In this document: piece after piece, positions 37,056-46,703 of the stretch
Layout of the letters: the number at the start of each line of letters is the position of its first letter
Numbering within the stretch: the first letter of the stretch is position 1
Assembly: GCF_900491745.1 (NCBI RefSeq)
Contig: NZ_UETR01000008.1
Span: forward strand, 1 to 64,000
Reading direction: 5' to 3'
DNA from: Amarolinea aalborgensis
GTDB lineage: Bacteria; Chloroflexota; Anaerolineae; SSC4; Amarolineaceae
DNA length: 64,000 nucleotides
The notes under the pieces: model-generated
Told to the model about the DNA's origin: nothing
What the model saw: the letters and a program-made list of their open reading frames with translations, nothing else
Database searches by the model: none
Translations under genes and position numbers: made by a program

Positions 37056-37865
37056 ATGCAGACACACCGACTTCGTTTGACCCTACTCACCGCCACCGTT
37101 ATGTTACTCCTCACCGCCGCCTTGCTCGGTTGCACCCGCGACCGGCCAGTGGCAAACCAAACGGCGACCTGGACTCAGACGCCATCGGCCGGCAAGCAGC
37201 AAACTGCGCCCAACACGACGCCCGTAACCGGAACGGTGGGCGAGCAGGGTGGGGTGATCAGCGCCACGCCAGCGCCTGACGGCGGTGGTGTGGTTGCGCC
37301 TCCGATCGGCCAGCAACCTCCGGCCATCGCAACCATCCCCGCCCCGGCCGACACCTGGTCCTACGTAGTCAAGGACGGTGATACCTTGACCGACATTGCG
37401 CAGCGTTTTGGCGCCGATGTCAACGTTCTGGTGACGTTGAACAACTTGAAGGATGCAGGCGACATTCGCGCCGGTCAAGTGATCAAGATTCCGGGCAAGC
37501 AGCCAGCTGATATCGCGACGCAGCCTTATGGCACGCACACCGTGCAGCGGGGTGAGACGCTTGGCTCTATCGCCGCCCGTTATGACACCACGGTTGCGGA
37601 GTTGATGCGCATCAATGGTATTTCCAACCCGAATCTGATTCACCCTGGTCAGGTCATCAAGGTCCCAGGCAGCGCGGGCGACGGCAGCACCAGCAGTGGG
37701 GGCAGCAGCGGCGGCGACACGATTTATGTGGTGCGCCGCGGCGACACGCTCTCGCAAATTGCCGCCCGCTACGGGGTGACCAGCGCGGCCATTGCCCAGG
37801 CCAACGGGATTCGGGATGCCAGCAAGATTTACGAAGGACAACGACTCGTCATCCCGGCGCGATGA
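37056..37865 (+). CDS. Lipoprotein with three LysM domains
   Basis: 269 residues. Lipoprotein signal with lipobox ALLGC (about residue 26), a Thr/Pro/Gly-rich linker to about residue 105, then three LysM peptidoglycan-binding modules: YVVKDGDTLTDIAQRFG (about 108-152), HTVQRGETLGSIAARYD (about 165-208) and YVVRRGDTLSQIAARYG (about 225-269), each ending in a GQ.(I/L)xIP motif. No catalytic domain follows, so the protein likely anchors to or organises the cell wall. GGAG at 37037-37040 is distant from ATG 37056; ATG 37035 seven codons upstream is an alternative start. Confidence 0.9.
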   Translation: MQTHRLRLTLLTATVMLLLTAALLGCTRDRPVANQTATWTQTPSAGKQQTAPNTTPVTGTVGEQGGVISATPAPDGGGVVAPPIGQQPPAIATIPAPADTWSYVVKDGDTLTDIAQRFGADVNVLVTLNNLKDAGDIRAGQVIKIPGKQPADIATQPYGTHTVQRGETLGSIAARYDTTVAELMRINGISNPNLIHPGQVIKVPGSAGDGSTSSGGSSGGDTIYVVRRGDTLSQIAARYGVTSAAIAQANGIRDASKIYEGQRLVIPAR

Positions 37866-37914
37866 TAGGCGCCGCGGTCGCCATGACGACTGGGTCGAGC
37901 GTGGTGATTACCTC

Positions 37915-37949
37915 GGATGGTCTGGCGCAAAGGCTGCGCCAGACCATCC
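37915..37949 (+). terminator. Perfect 15-bp hairpin after the LysM gene
   Basis: GGATGGTCTGGCGCA (37915-37929), loop AAGGC, and its perfect complement (37935-37949). It lies 50 bases past the LysM stop. No T-run follows, so it is either a weak terminator, an mRNA-stabilising hairpin or a small palindromic repeat. The rest of 37866-38090 shows no gene. Confidence 0.55.
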
Positions 37950-38090
37950 TGGAAGTGGACGCCCCCCGCACTGGTTCGTTAGTGGTTGGATGTAATCTTG
38001 GAGCAGGCGCGTAAAAAGCGGTCGTGATCCACGCCGCGGTCACACGGCCTGCCACGCCAGGATGCGCGCATGACAGAATCGAGGGAATGT

Positions 38091-39182
38091 ATGATTCGCG
38101 ATACTGAACTGCAAGAATTGGTCGAAATGATTGGGAAGAAGGGGCCGGTCCTCAGCCTTTACCTCAATGTTGATCCGCACCGACGCACGGTTGAGAAGTA
38201 TAAGTTGGCATTGCGGCGTTTGCTTACCTCTGTGGAGGATCAAGTCAGCCCCGCCGATGCCCAGCGTGTGACCCGGTATTTTGACTTTGAGCACAACTGG
38301 CAAGGCCGCGGCGTGGCTTGTTTTAGTTGTCAGGCTGATGGTTTCTGGCGGGCCTATCCACTCTTTGTACCAATTGAGGACAGCGTATTCGTCAACCCTC
38401 GCCCTTACATTAAGCCCCTGAGCAATCTCGTGGACAACTATGCCCGGCATGGCGTTGCCGTCGTAGATCGTGAGGGCATCCGGCTGTTCATGTTCTACAT
38501 GGGCAAGCTGGAAGAGGCCAGCGGCATGTTGGGCGATGACGTCAAGCATCACCGCGCAGGCGGCCGGTCATCCGCGCGTATTCAGCGCGCGGCCGAAGAG
38601 ACGGTCGAGCGCAACGTCAAGGAGGCGGTCGAGGAGGCTATTCGTTTCTTCGAGAATGACTGCAAACGAATCATCGTGGCTGGTACGGATGACAATATCT
38701 CACTGTTCCGCAGCCAGCTGCCCAGGGTTTGGCAGGAGCGCGTGGTTGGCACGTTCAATGTAGATGCGAACGCCAGCGCGACCGAGATCGGCGAGTTGGC
38801 CCTGGCCGTGGCCCAACAGGTCGCGGTGGCGCGCGAGCGCGCCCTCGTCGAGCAGATTGTGACGACGGCCAGCAAGGGCGGCCCGGCCGTCATGGGGCTG
38901 GTGGACACCGTGGTGGCGCTCCAGGATGGCCGCGTCATGCAGCTTGTCATGACCGAAGGCTACGAGGCTCCCGCGTACCGCTGCCAGAACTGCGGCTATA
39001 TCTCCGTGGCTACGGCCACGACATGCAACTTCTGCGGCGGCCCCATGCAGTCGGTGCCTGATGTGGTCAACACCTTGGTGCGGCGTACGCTCGAGGCCGG
39101 CAACACCGTGGTTGTGCTTGGTGTTGATGATTCGGCCGACCTGCGTCTCATGGGAAATATCGGCGCGCTGTTGCGTTATTGA
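38091..39182 (+). CDS. Bacterial eRF1-like (baeRF) protein with zinc ribbon
   Basis: 363 residues from ATG 38091 (GAGGGA just upstream); ATG 38070 with AGGA 7 bases upstream is equally possible. The N-terminal region (VLSLYLNVDPHRRTVEKYKLALRRLL) and middle part (GVAVVDREGIRLFMFYMGKLEE; ETVERNVKEAVEEAIRFFENDCKRIIVAGTDDNISLF) match the bacterial/archaeal eRF1-domain family that resembles the release-factor fold. Near the C-terminus a four-Cys zinc ribbon (CQNCGYISVATATTCNFCGG) precedes a segment like L7Ae-domain ends (EAGNTVVVLG). Members are proposed to act on stalled or vacant ribosomes; the GGQ loop is not evident here. Monocistronic, upstream of clpC. Confidence 0.75.
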   Translation: MIRDTELQELVEMIGKKGPVLSLYLNVDPHRRTVEKYKLALRRLLTSVEDQVSPADAQRVTRYFDFEHNWQGRGVACFSCQADGFWRAYPLFVPIEDSVFVNPRPYIKPLSNLVDNYARHGVAVVDREGIRLFMFYMGKLEEASGMLGDDVKHHRAGGRSSARIQRAAEETVERNVKEAVEEAIRFFENDCKRIIVAGTDDNISLFRSQLPRVWQERVVGTFNVDANASATEIGELALAVAQQVAVARERALVEQIVTTASKGGPAVMGLVDTVVALQDGRVMQLVMTEGYEAPAYRCQNCGYISVATATTCNFCGGPMQSVPDVVNTLVRRTLEAGNTVVVLGVDDSADLRLMGNIGALLRY

Positions 39183-39592
39183 CCTCACCTCAACAACTTT
39201 TAACGGCCATCACATGACAGCCAGGGCCTGGGGCGTGACCAGATGACGACTTGCCCGGCTGACTGACCGACCGGCAGAGGCACAGAGAAGGCGCTGGATT
39301 CAGCCGGGCCTTCTTTGTGCCTCTCCCACATGTGGCCCCTGTGTTAGCGTTCCGTTAGAAATTGACCTGATGGGAGCAAATTCTACACAGATGGCTACCT
39401 TCTGGCGCGATATTGGGAACTGAAGGCCTCTGCTTCCTTGAGCGAATGGCAAGGCATCTATCGTCGTGACGTGGCTGCCCCAGCGACGCTGACAGCTTAA
39501 AAAAACAGGGCGATGCCTGCCTCATCGTGATTTGAATACAACGGAATTATTGCCAAGCATGGTCAGCGAAAGAGGGTTGTGATTCTAGACTT
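39183..39592. other. 410-bp intergenic region with long hairpin before clpC
   Basis: No gene is supported. It holds a strong hairpin at 39278-39322 and an A-tract around 39500-39507. No CIRCE element (TTAGCACTC-N9-GAGTGCTAA) is seen, so clpC control by HrcA is not supported. Confidence 0.6.
39278..39322 (+). terminator. Long hairpin, likely terminator of the eRF1-like gene
   Basis: Arms 39278-39292 and 39308-39322 (AGGCACAGAGAAGGC against GCCTTCTTTGTGCCT) pair over 15 bp with one G-U, and the loop can fold further as GCTG-GATT-CAGC. The T-rich part lies within the 3' arm rather than after it, so termination efficiency is uncertain. Confidence 0.6.
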
Positions 39593-42094
39593 ATGATGCG
39601 ATTCGATCGTTTTACCGACCGCGCGCAAGATGCGGCGATGCGCGCCTATGAAATTCTACAACGTTATCAACATACGCAGGTTGACACGGAACACCTGTTC
39701 CTGGCCCTGCTCGAACAGCCCAATGGCATCGTGCCGCAGATTCTGGATCGCCTGGCCGTGCCGGTCAATGTGATTTCGGGCAAGCTGGATGAGGTGCTGC
39801 AGACTGCGCCCCGGCTAACGAACACGCCTTACGGAGGTGCTGTTTCGCAGGTGTTCATCACCCCGCGCTTGAAGCGGGTGGTGGATGCGGCCAATGAAGA
39901 AGCCAGCCGCATGAAGGACGAGTTCGTCTCGACCGAGCATCTCTTCCTCGCGATCGCGGCCGAGCGCAACACACCGACGGCTCGCATCCTGAAAGAGCAC
40001 GGCATCACGCGGGAGCGCATCAGCCAGGCGGTTGATCAACTGCGCGGCGGGCAGCGGATCACCAGCCAAGCGACCGACAGTCAGTACCGCATGTTAGAGA
40101 AATTCAGCCGCGACCTGACGAAACTGGCGGCGGAAGGCAAACTCGACCCGGTGATCGGACGCGATACCGAGATTCTGCGTGTGATTCAGGTGCTTAGCCG
40201 CCGCACGAAGAATAACCCGGTGCTCATTGGCGAGGCCGGCGTGGGCAAGACGGCCATCGTTGAAGGCCTGGCGCAGCAGATTGCGGCCGATGAAGTGCCC
40301 GAGATTTTGATGGGCAAGCGCGTGTTGTCGCTTGACCTGGGCGCGATGGTGGCCGGCACTCGCTTCCGCGGCGAGTTCGAAGAGCGGCTCAAGGCCACGA
40401 TCGAAGAAGTGCAGCGCGCGGAAGGCGAAATCATCCTGTTCATTGATGAAATTCACACGGTGGTGGGCGCAGGCGCGGCCTCAGGCGCCATGGATGCCAG
40501 CAACATGATGAAGCCGGCCCTCGCGCGCGGCGAACTGCGCTGTGTCGGCGCCACAACGCCGGACGAGTATCGGCAGTACATCGAAAAGGACAGCGCGTTG
40601 GAACGCCGTTTTTCACCGATCTGGGTGGAGGAGCCCAGCGTCGAAGATACGATCGGCATCTTGCGCGGCGTGCGTGACCGTTACGAGGCGCATCACAAAG
40701 TTTCGATTGACGACAAGGCCCTGGTCGCGGCCGCGCGGCTTTCACATCGGTACGTGGCCGATCGCAAGCTGCCGGACAAGGCCATTGACCTGATGGATGA
40801 GGCGGCCGCCAAGCTGCGTGTCGCGCTTTACACCATGCCAGAAGACCTCAAAGACAAGAAGGGACGCCTGCAGAGGCTCACCGCGGACGAAGAGGCAGCT
40901 TGGGCGTCGCGCGATTACGAGCGCGCGGCTACTTTCAAAGCCGAGCGCCTGAAGCTTGAACAGGAATTCACCGTTGAGCGCACATCCTGGCGCGCCGAGA
41001 CAGGCCTGGATGAAGTGGTCAGCGAAGAGGACATCGCGCAGGTCGTTGCCAGTTGGACCGGTATTCCGCTCACGCAGATGCTGGAAACCGAGGCCCAGAA
41101 ACTGCTGCGCATGGAAGAGGTGCTGCACGAGCGTATTATCGGCCAGGATGAGGCGATCAATGCCATTGCCGACGCCATTCGCCGCGCGCGCAGTGGTCTG
41201 AAAGACCCACGCCGGCCGATTGGCTCCTTCATCTTCCTGGGCACCAGCGGCGTGGGCAAGACCGAGCTGGCCAAGTCGTTGGCCGCCTTCATGTTCGATG
41301 ACGAAGACGCGCTGCTGCGCATTGATATGAGCGAATACCGCGAAGCGCACACGGTCAGCCGCTTGCTCGGCGCGCCGCCAGGCTACGTGGGGTATGATGA
41401 AGGCGGGCAATTGACCGAGGCTGTGCGGCGACGCCCCTACCGGGTGATCCTGTTCGATGAGATCGAGAAGGCGCACCCCGAAGTGTGGAATGCGCTGCTG
41501 CAAATCTTGGAAGATGGGCGCTTGACCGACGGCCAGGGGCGCACCGTGGACTTCCGCAACACGGTCATTATCATGACATCGAACATTGGCACCGCGTACG
41601 CCAAGAAGGGCGGCGCTTTGGGGTTCATCCGGCCGGACAGCAGCGCGGATGAAACGCGCGAGTTACATGATCAGATCGAGCGCGGGTTGAAGCAGACCTT
41701 CCGGCCCGAATTTCTCAATCGGATTGACGAAGTGATCATCTTCGAGCCGCTCAAGTTGGAACACGTGATCAAGATCGTGGACATCCAGGTCAAGGACATT
41801 GCCTCGCGCCTGGTGGAGCAGGGCCTGACCATTGACTTGAGTATGGCCGCGCGGCGCTGGTTGGCCGAGAAGGGCTTCGACGCACAGTTCGGGGCGCGGC
41901 CGCTGCGCCGTGCTCTCCAGCGCTACGTCGAAAGCCCGTTGAGCAAGAGCTTGTTGAAAGGCGAGTTCAAGGCTGGCGATGTGGTCTACGTAGATGTGAA
42001 TGTGGCCGGCGGCGATGAATTGATCTTTACGAAACAGCCAGATCAGCCGATCGCGGTTGATCTTTCGCAGTTTGCGTCCACGCCGAACGCTTGA
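39593..42094 (+). CDS. clpC: ATP-dependent Clp protease ATP-binding subunit ClpC
   Basis: 833-residue double-AAA+ unfoldase. N-domain (about 1-140: FTDRAQDAAMRAYEILQRYQHTQVDTEHLFLALLE); Walker A of D1 at 213-220 (GEAGVGKT) and of D2 at 550-557 (GTSGVGKT); conserved FIDEIHTVVGAG and DEIEKAHPEVWN. The middle region is short and includes a UVR-like segment (RDYERAATFKAERLKLE), unlike the long coiled coil of ClpB. An LGF tripeptide in KKGGALGFI near residue 676 fits the ClpP-docking loop. Together these favour ClpC over ClpB. It should feed substrates to ClpP, which is not in the window. A clean terminator follows. Confidence 0.92.
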   Translation: MMRFDRFTDRAQDAAMRAYEILQRYQHTQVDTEHLFLALLEQPNGIVPQILDRLAVPVNVISGKLDEVLQTAPRLTNTPYGGAVSQVFITPRLKRVVDAANEEASRMKDEFVSTEHLFLAIAAERNTPTARILKEHGITRERISQAVDQLRGGQRITSQATDSQYRMLEKFSRDLTKLAAEGKLDPVIGRDTEILRVIQVLSRRTKNNPVLIGEAGVGKTAIVEGLAQQIAADEVPEILMGKRVLSLDLGAMVAGTRFRGEFEERLKATIEEVQRAEGEIILFIDEIHTVVGAGAASGAMDASNMMKPALARGELRCVGATTPDEYRQYIEKDSALERRFSPIWVEEPSVEDTIGILRGVRDRYEAHHKVSIDDKALVAAARLSHRYVADRKLPDKAIDLMDEAAAKLRVALYTMPEDLKDKKGRLQRLTADEEAAWASRDYERAATFKAERLKLEQEFTVERTSWRAETGLDEVVSEEDIAQVVASWTGIPLTQMLETEAQKLLRMEEVLHERIIGQDEAINAIADAIRRARSGLKDPRRPIGSFIFLGTSGVGKTELAKSLAAFMFDDEDALLRIDMSEYREAHTVSRLLGAPPGYVGYDEGGQLTEAVRRRPYRVILFDEIEKAHPEVWNALLQILEDGRLTDGQGRTVDFRNTVIIMTSNIGTAYAKKGGALGFIRPDSSADETRELHDQIERGLKQTFRPEFLNRIDEVIIFEPLKLEHVIKIVDIQVKDIASRLVEQGLTIDLSMAARRWLAEKGFDAQFGARPLRRALQRYVESPLSKSLLKGEFKAGDVVYVDVNVAGGDELIFTKQPDQPIAVDLSQFASTPNA

Positions 42095-42139
42095 GTCTGC
42101 CGCGTGGGCTTGTGCTCTGATTTTCCGACCTAACGCGAG

Positions 42140-42184
42140 AGAGGCTAAGATCCTATGAAATGGATCTTAGCCTCTTTCCTTTGT
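42140..42184 (+). terminator. Intrinsic terminator of clpC
   Basis: AGAGGCTAAGATCC (42140-42153) pairs perfectly with 42162-42175, loop of 8, followed by the T-rich run TTTCCTTTGTT. It lies 45 bases after the stop codon and may also serve the convergent psuG gene. Confidence 0.85.
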
Positions 42185-42231
42185 TGGTGACATGAGGCCG
42201 CGGACCGGATGGCGCCTCCAGGATGGTAGTC

Positions 42232-43125
42232 CTACGACTCTATGGCGAGGGCCAGGGCAATCTGCGCGGCCACGTACGCATTGTTCTCCAGCAGCGCCAG
42301 ATTCGTGCGCATGCTGGCCTCGCCGGTCAGTTCGCTGACGCGTGCAAGCAGGAACGGCGTCAGTGCTTTGCCGCGAATGCCGCGCGACTCGGCCTCGCGG
42401 AGCGCCTGCTCAATCGCCGGTTCGACCACCGGCGCAGGCAGTTCAGCTGCGGCCGGAACCGGTACACACACCAAGAGGCCGTTCTGCATCCCCAACTGCC
42501 GCTTGGCCCGCACGATCGCGGCCACTTCGGCGGCGGAATCAACGCGCACGTCCACCGGAAGCCCGCTCTGCCGGCTGTAGAAGGCAGGGAATTCATCGGC
42601 GCCGTAGCCAATCACCGTGACGCCGTGCGTTTCCAGCCACTCCAGGGTGGCCGGCAGGTCGAGTATGGCCTTGGCGCCCGCGCAGACCACGACGACCGGG
42701 GTGCGCGCCAGTTCAGGCAGATCGGCCGAAATATCGAAAACCGCGCCGCGGTGGACGCCGCCGATGCCTCCGGTGGCAAACACCTCGATGCCGAAGTGGT
42801 GCGCGATGAACATCGTGCTGGCAACGGTGGTGGCGCCGTCCCCCTTTTGCGCCACAACGATGGGCAAATCTCGCCGGCTTACTTTGCGAATGTTGGACGC
42901 CGTCGCCAGGTGGTGCAGTTCCGCGTCCGTCAGCCCGGCGCGCAGTTCCCCGTGCAGAATGGCGATCGTGGCTGGCTCCGCGCCCACCTCGCGCACCCGC
43001 GCCTCCAGGCGTCGCGCCAGGCGCAGATTATGAGGATAGGGCAACCCATGGGCGATGACGGTAGATTCTAGCGCCACGCGCGGCGCGCGGCTTTTTTCGG
43101 GCTCGGCTTGAGATTCAACCCTCAC
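42232..43125 (-). CDS. psuG: Pseudouridine-5'-phosphate glycosidase
   Basis: 297 residues, GTG start with AGGAGG 7 bases upstream. The enzyme splits pseudouridine 5'-phosphate into uracil and ribose 5-phosphate in pseudouridine catabolism. Family blocks: ALESTVIAHGLPYPHNLRLARRLE at the N-terminus, ATIAILHGELRAGL, then KGDGATTVASTMFIAHHFGIEVFATGGIGGVHRG, and late VPVPAAAELP and RGKALTPFLLARV. The usual kinase partner PsuK is not adjacent, so the pathway's first step must be encoded elsewhere. Confidence 0.95.
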   Translation of the reverse strand: MRVESQAEPEKSRAPRVALESTVIAHGLPYPHNLRLARRLEARVREVGAEPATIAILHGELRAGLTDAELHHLATASNIRKVSRRDLPIVVAQKGDGATTVASTMFIAHHFGIEVFATGGIGGVHRGAVFDISADLPELARTPVVVVCAGAKAILDLPATLEWLETHGVTVIGYGADEFPAFYSRQSGLPVDVRVDSAAEVAAIVRAKRQLGMQNGLLVCVPVPAAAELPAPVVEPAIEQALREAESRGIRGKALTPFLLARVSELTGEASMRTNLALLENNAYVAAQIALALAIES

Positions 43126-43248
43126 GATGATCCTCCTGCAACGCGTCTAGTTCCTCCCAGAGTGTAACATACCTTAGAGAGGTGAGCAAAGGCCCATGTC
43201 CCACGCGCACACCGTTCAATTAACAGTTATCTATGCCATGTTTTCATT

Positions 43249-43277
43249 TTGACATTTGGAGTGACAGCCCTTACAAT
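43249..43277 (+). promoter_or_regulatory. Sigma-70 type promoter of hppA
   Basis: TTGACA (43249-43254), 17-base spacer, TACAAT (43272-43277), about 57 bases before the hppA start: near-consensus and correctly placed. Confidence 0.8.
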
Positions 43278-43334
43278 CAAATTGGTTATCGTTCGTGAAA
43301 TCCGTGAAATCAATGTAAGGAGGAAAGAAACAGC

Positions 43335-45644
43335 ATGTTGGGACATCTGGATTTGACGGCATTCGAGACGTTTTCCTTGTGGGGCGTTCTCGTGGTCGCC
43401 GTCCTGGGCTTAGCCTACGCTCTTTTCTTGCGCCGCCAGGTGCTGGCCGAGGACAAGGGAACGGCCAAGATGCAGGAAGTCTGGGAAGCGATCAAGCAAG
43501 GCGCCGATGCCTATCTTAGCCGCCAGTTACGCAGTATTCTGCCATTCATTGGCCTGTTGACTGTTGCGCTTTTCTTGAGCGTCTACATCGTGCCGCCGTC
43601 GCGTGAGGCCTTGGAACGCTTCCCCGGCATGGATACGAATTCATTGAAGCTGTTGATCGGCTTCGGTCGCGCCATCGCCTTCGTCATGGGCGCGGGCTTC
43701 AGCCTGGCAGTCGGCCAAATTGGCATGCGCATGGCGGTCGAGGCCAATGTGCGCGTGGCCGCCGAATCGCGCAAGAGCTTTGGCGGCGCGCTGCGCATTG
43801 CCTACCGCGCCGGCACCATCACTGGCATGTTGACCGATGGCCTGGGACTCTTCGGCGGCACCATCATCTTCATGATTTTTGGCGTGGCGGCGCCGGATGC
43901 CCTCCTGGGCTTTGGTTTTGGCGGCACCCTTCTGGCGCTCTTCATGCGCGTGGGCGGCGGCATCTTCACCAAAGCGGCTGACGTGGGCGCAGACCTGGTG
44001 GGCAAGGTGGAGCAAGACATCCCCGAAGACGACCCTCGCAACGCCGCGGTCATCGCCGACCTGGTGGGCGACAACGTGGGCGACTGCGCCGGTATGGCAG
44101 CCGACATCTTCGAGTCGTACGAAGTCACCATCGTTTCAGCCTTGATCTTGGGTTTGGCCCTCGTCGCCGCCACCAAGCAGATCAACTGGATCATCTACCC
44201 GCTGCTCGTGCGCGGCATTGGCGTCCTCTCCTCGATCATTGGCACCTACCTGGTCAAGGCTGGCCCTGGCAAGTCGGGCAATGCCATGGCTGCCATCTTC
44301 CGCGGCTTCTTGACCTCAGCCGCCATTTCCACCGTGCTCTTTGGCATCGTGGCCTTTTTCTACATGCAGAACGTACCCGGTGGTTGGTGGCGACCGTTCC
44401 TCTCGACCAGCGTCGGCGTTCTGCTGGCGATTGTGCTCGACCGCCTAACCGACTATTTCACCGGCACCGAAGCAGCGCCCGTGCGCGAGATTCGCGCCTC
44501 CACCAGCGGCGGCCCGGCCACGACGATCTTGTCCGGCCTGGCTGTCGGCTATGAGTCCAGTGTGTGGGCGGCCATCGTGATTGCGCTCACCATCCTGGCC
44601 TCCGTGCTGATCTATTCCGGCATGGGCGTGGCCTATGTCCTCTACGGCGTCGCCCTGACCGGCATCGGCATGTTGACCCTGACCGGCAACAACGTTGCGA
44701 TGGACTCCTTTGGCCCCATCTCCGACAATGCCAACGGCATCGGTGAAATGGCGGGCTTGGACAAGGACGCCCGCCAGATCATGGCCGACCTCGACGGTGT
44801 GGGCAACACGACCAAGGCCATCACCAAGGGAATCGCCATTGGCTCAGCCGTCATCGCCGCAGTCTCGCTCTTTGGCTCTTTCATCACCGACGTGACCAAG
44901 ATTGACCCGACGGCGTTGGTCAATGGCATTCGCGTCTCCGAACCGAACGTCTTTATCGGCTTCCTGATTGGCGGCGCGGTGCCGTGGCTCTTCTCCGCGC
45001 TGGCGATCAAGGCCGTGGCGCGTGCGGCCGGCCTGATCGTGGAAGAAGTGCGACGCCAGTTCAAGATTCCCGGCCTCATGGAAGGCAAGGTCAAGCCGGA
45101 CTATCGCCAGGCCGTGACCATCTCTACGATCGCCGCGCAGAGCGAACTGGTCAACCTGGCCCTGCTCGCGATCATTACGCCGGTGATCGTGGGCCTGGCG
45201 CTGCAAGTTGAGGCGTTGGGCGGTTTCCTCGCCGGCATCATCCTGTCAGGCCAGTTGCTCGCCGTCTTCATGTCCAGCGCGGGCGGCGCCTGGGACAATG
45301 CCAAGAAGACCATCGAAGATGAGCCGCGCAACCTGACGAAGAACACCGGTAAGGGGTCTGAGCGTCACAAGGCGAGCGTCGTCGGCGACACAGTCGGCGA
45401 CCCGCTAAAGGACACGGCCGGCCCCGCGCTCAACCCGATGATCAAGGTGATCAACCTGGTCAGCCTGATCATTGCGCCGATCATTGTCCAGTACAAGGAA
45501 CTGAACCTCGTCACCGGCCTGATCATCGTCGTCGGCCTGCTGATCGTCGGCTGGGCCGTGCAGCGCAGCCGTAAGGGCGGCAACTTCGCCGGCGCTACGG
45601 CAACGGTGGAGACCGCGGAGCACAAGGTCGCGAAGAAGAAGTAA
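43335..45644 (+). CDS. hppA: K+-insensitive-type H+-translocating membrane pyrophosphatase
   Basis: 769 residues, about 16 hydrophobic segments. The enzyme couples hydrolysis of pyrophosphate to ion pumping across the cytoplasmic membrane. The substrate site is plain: DVGADLVGKVEQDIPEDDPRNAAVIADLVGDNVGDCAGMAADIFESYE, and the C-terminal KGSERHKASVVGDTVGDPLKDTAGPALN. In GNTTKAITKG the residue K494 occupies the position whose Lys marks the K+-independent class (Ala in K+-dependent enzymes), so H+ pumping without K+ requirement is inferred. AAGGAGG precedes the ATG, and a near-consensus promoter lies upstream. Confidence 0.96.
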   Translation: MLGHLDLTAFETFSLWGVLVVAVLGLAYALFLRRQVLAEDKGTAKMQEVWEAIKQGADAYLSRQLRSILPFIGLLTVALFLSVYIVPPSREALERFPGMDTNSLKLLIGFGRAIAFVMGAGFSLAVGQIGMRMAVEANVRVAAESRKSFGGALRIAYRAGTITGMLTDGLGLFGGTIIFMIFGVAAPDALLGFGFGGTLLALFMRVGGGIFTKAADVGADLVGKVEQDIPEDDPRNAAVIADLVGDNVGDCAGMAADIFESYEVTIVSALILGLALVAATKQINWIIYPLLVRGIGVLSSIIGTYLVKAGPGKSGNAMAAIFRGFLTSAAISTVLFGIVAFFYMQNVPGGWWRPFLSTSVGVLLAIVLDRLTDYFTGTEAAPVREIRASTSGGPATTILSGLAVGYESSVWAAIVIALTILASVLIYSGMGVAYVLYGVALTGIGMLTLTGNNVAMDSFGPISDNANGIGEMAGLDKDARQIMADLDGVGNTTKAITKGIAIGSAVIAAVSLFGSFITDVTKIDPTALVNGIRVSEPNVFIGFLIGGAVPWLFSALAIKAVARAAGLIVEEVRRQFKIPGLMEGKVKPDYRQAVTISTIAAQSELVNLALLAIITPVIVGLALQVEALGGFLAGIILSGQLLAVFMSSAGGAWDNAKKTIEDEPRNLTKNTGKGSERHKASVVGDTVGDPLKDTAGPALNPMIKVINLVSLIIAPIIVQYKELNLVTGLIIVVGLLIVGWAVQRSRKGGNFAGATATVETAEHKVAKKK

Positions 45645-45697
45645 TCGCCAGAACTAAGCTGCCATCCGCCAGTCTGCCATGAGTTTCCCGCAAACAA

Positions 45698-45729
45698 AAG
45701 CGGGGAGGGGTCAATGCCTCTCCCCGCTT
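45698..45729 (+). terminator. Hairpin terminator of hppA
   Basis: AAGCGGGGAG (45698-45707) pairs with CTCCCCGCTT (45720-45729). The stem sequence is almost the same as in the terminator at 50918-50951. The tail is only moderately T-rich (GCTTTCGTT). Confidence 0.7.
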
Positions 45730-45950
45730 GCTTTCGTTCAGTTGGCTGAGCATCCTGTGCGCTCCTCGCTGGCATCCAGTCTTGTTGCCCGGCATTTTTG
45801 ACTTATGCAAATGAGAAACAACTGTTACAAAACTGTGACACTACATTAAGGATCGAGAGATAGGTTTGTTTCATTACACGAGCGCTTGGTAGTGAGCCTA
45901 ACATGTCGAGAAGATGACTACGACAGTACATAATTGAATGATCTTGACCA

Positions 45951-46703
45951 ATGATGCTGAAAAAAATCCTCGTTGTTGATGATGACCAGGCCATTATTCA
46001 CGTTCTGTCTGTTCTATTGACAAGAGCGGGTTACGCTGTGGTATCTGCGCAGAACGGACAGGAGTCTTTGGCCGTCTTGACTATGCAGCAGGTTGATCTG
46101 GTCGTTCTCGATATTATGCTGCCTGGCATAGATGGGTTGGAAGTCTGTCGTCGTGTACGAAAGGCTGAGCAGTATGTTCCGGTGGTGATGTTGACAGCGC
46201 GCGATGAACTGACTGATAAACTGATTGGTATCGAGGCAGGCGCCGATGTTTATCTGACGAAGCCTTTTGAGCCGCGCGAACTGCTTGCTCAGGTCAAGGC
46301 GCTCTTCCGCCTGCTTGAGCATACCTATGATCAGCGCGGCGTACGGGAGTTACCTTTGGTTTGTGGACCATTGACAGCCTGGCCTTCACAGCGACGTATC
46401 GAACTACGCAATCAATCGCTCGACCTGACTCCCACCGAGCAAGAATTGCTCCTGTGCTTGATGCGTGATCCGGGACGCGTCTTCGGTCGAGAAACACTAT
46501 TGCGGCAGGTTTGGGGTTACGCGTACGATGGTGATTCGCGCACCGTAGATGTTCATGTTCAGCGTCTGCGCGCCAAAGTGGAGACCGATCCTGCACAACC
46601 AGAGCTCATTCGTACTGTGCGAGGGTTTGGATATCGCCTGGTCACTCCCGAGGAAGTGGAAAGAACGGATCGCTGGAATTCTCCCCATGATGATCTTGCT
46701 TGA
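45951..46703 (+). CDS. OmpR-family response regulator
   Basis: 250 residues. Receiver with D10-D12, phospho-acceptor D54 (LVVLDIMLPGIDGLEV), Lys in YLTKPFEPRELLAQV; winged helix at about 140-230 (LDLTPTEQELLLCLMRDPGRVFGRETLLRQVWGYAYDGDSRTVDVHVQRLRAKVE, LIRTVRGFGYRL). The gene opens an A+T-richer block running to about 50900. It overlaps the kinase gene by 17 bp. The ribosome site is weak; ATG 45951 and ATG 45954 are both possible. Confidence 0.94.
   Translation: MMLKKILVVDDDQAIIHVLSVLLTRAGYAVVSAQNGQESLAVLTMQQVDLVVLDIMLPGIDGLEVCRRVRKAEQYVPVVMLTARDELTDKLIGIEAGADVYLTKPFEPRELLAQVKALFRLLEHTYDQRGVRELPLVCGPLTAWPSQRRIELRNQSLDLTPTEQELLLCLMRDPGRVFGRETLLRQVWGYAYDGDSRTVDVHVQRLRAKVETDPAQPELIRTVRGFGYRLVTPEEVERTDRWNSPHDDLA

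Noticed and set aside
39323..39592. CIRCE/HrcA or other heat-shock operator before clpC
   Set aside because: No TTAGCACTC-type inverted repeat found.
39593..42094. ClpB disaggregase call
   Set aside because: Middle region is short with a UVR-like segment and an LGF ClpP loop is present, favouring ClpC.
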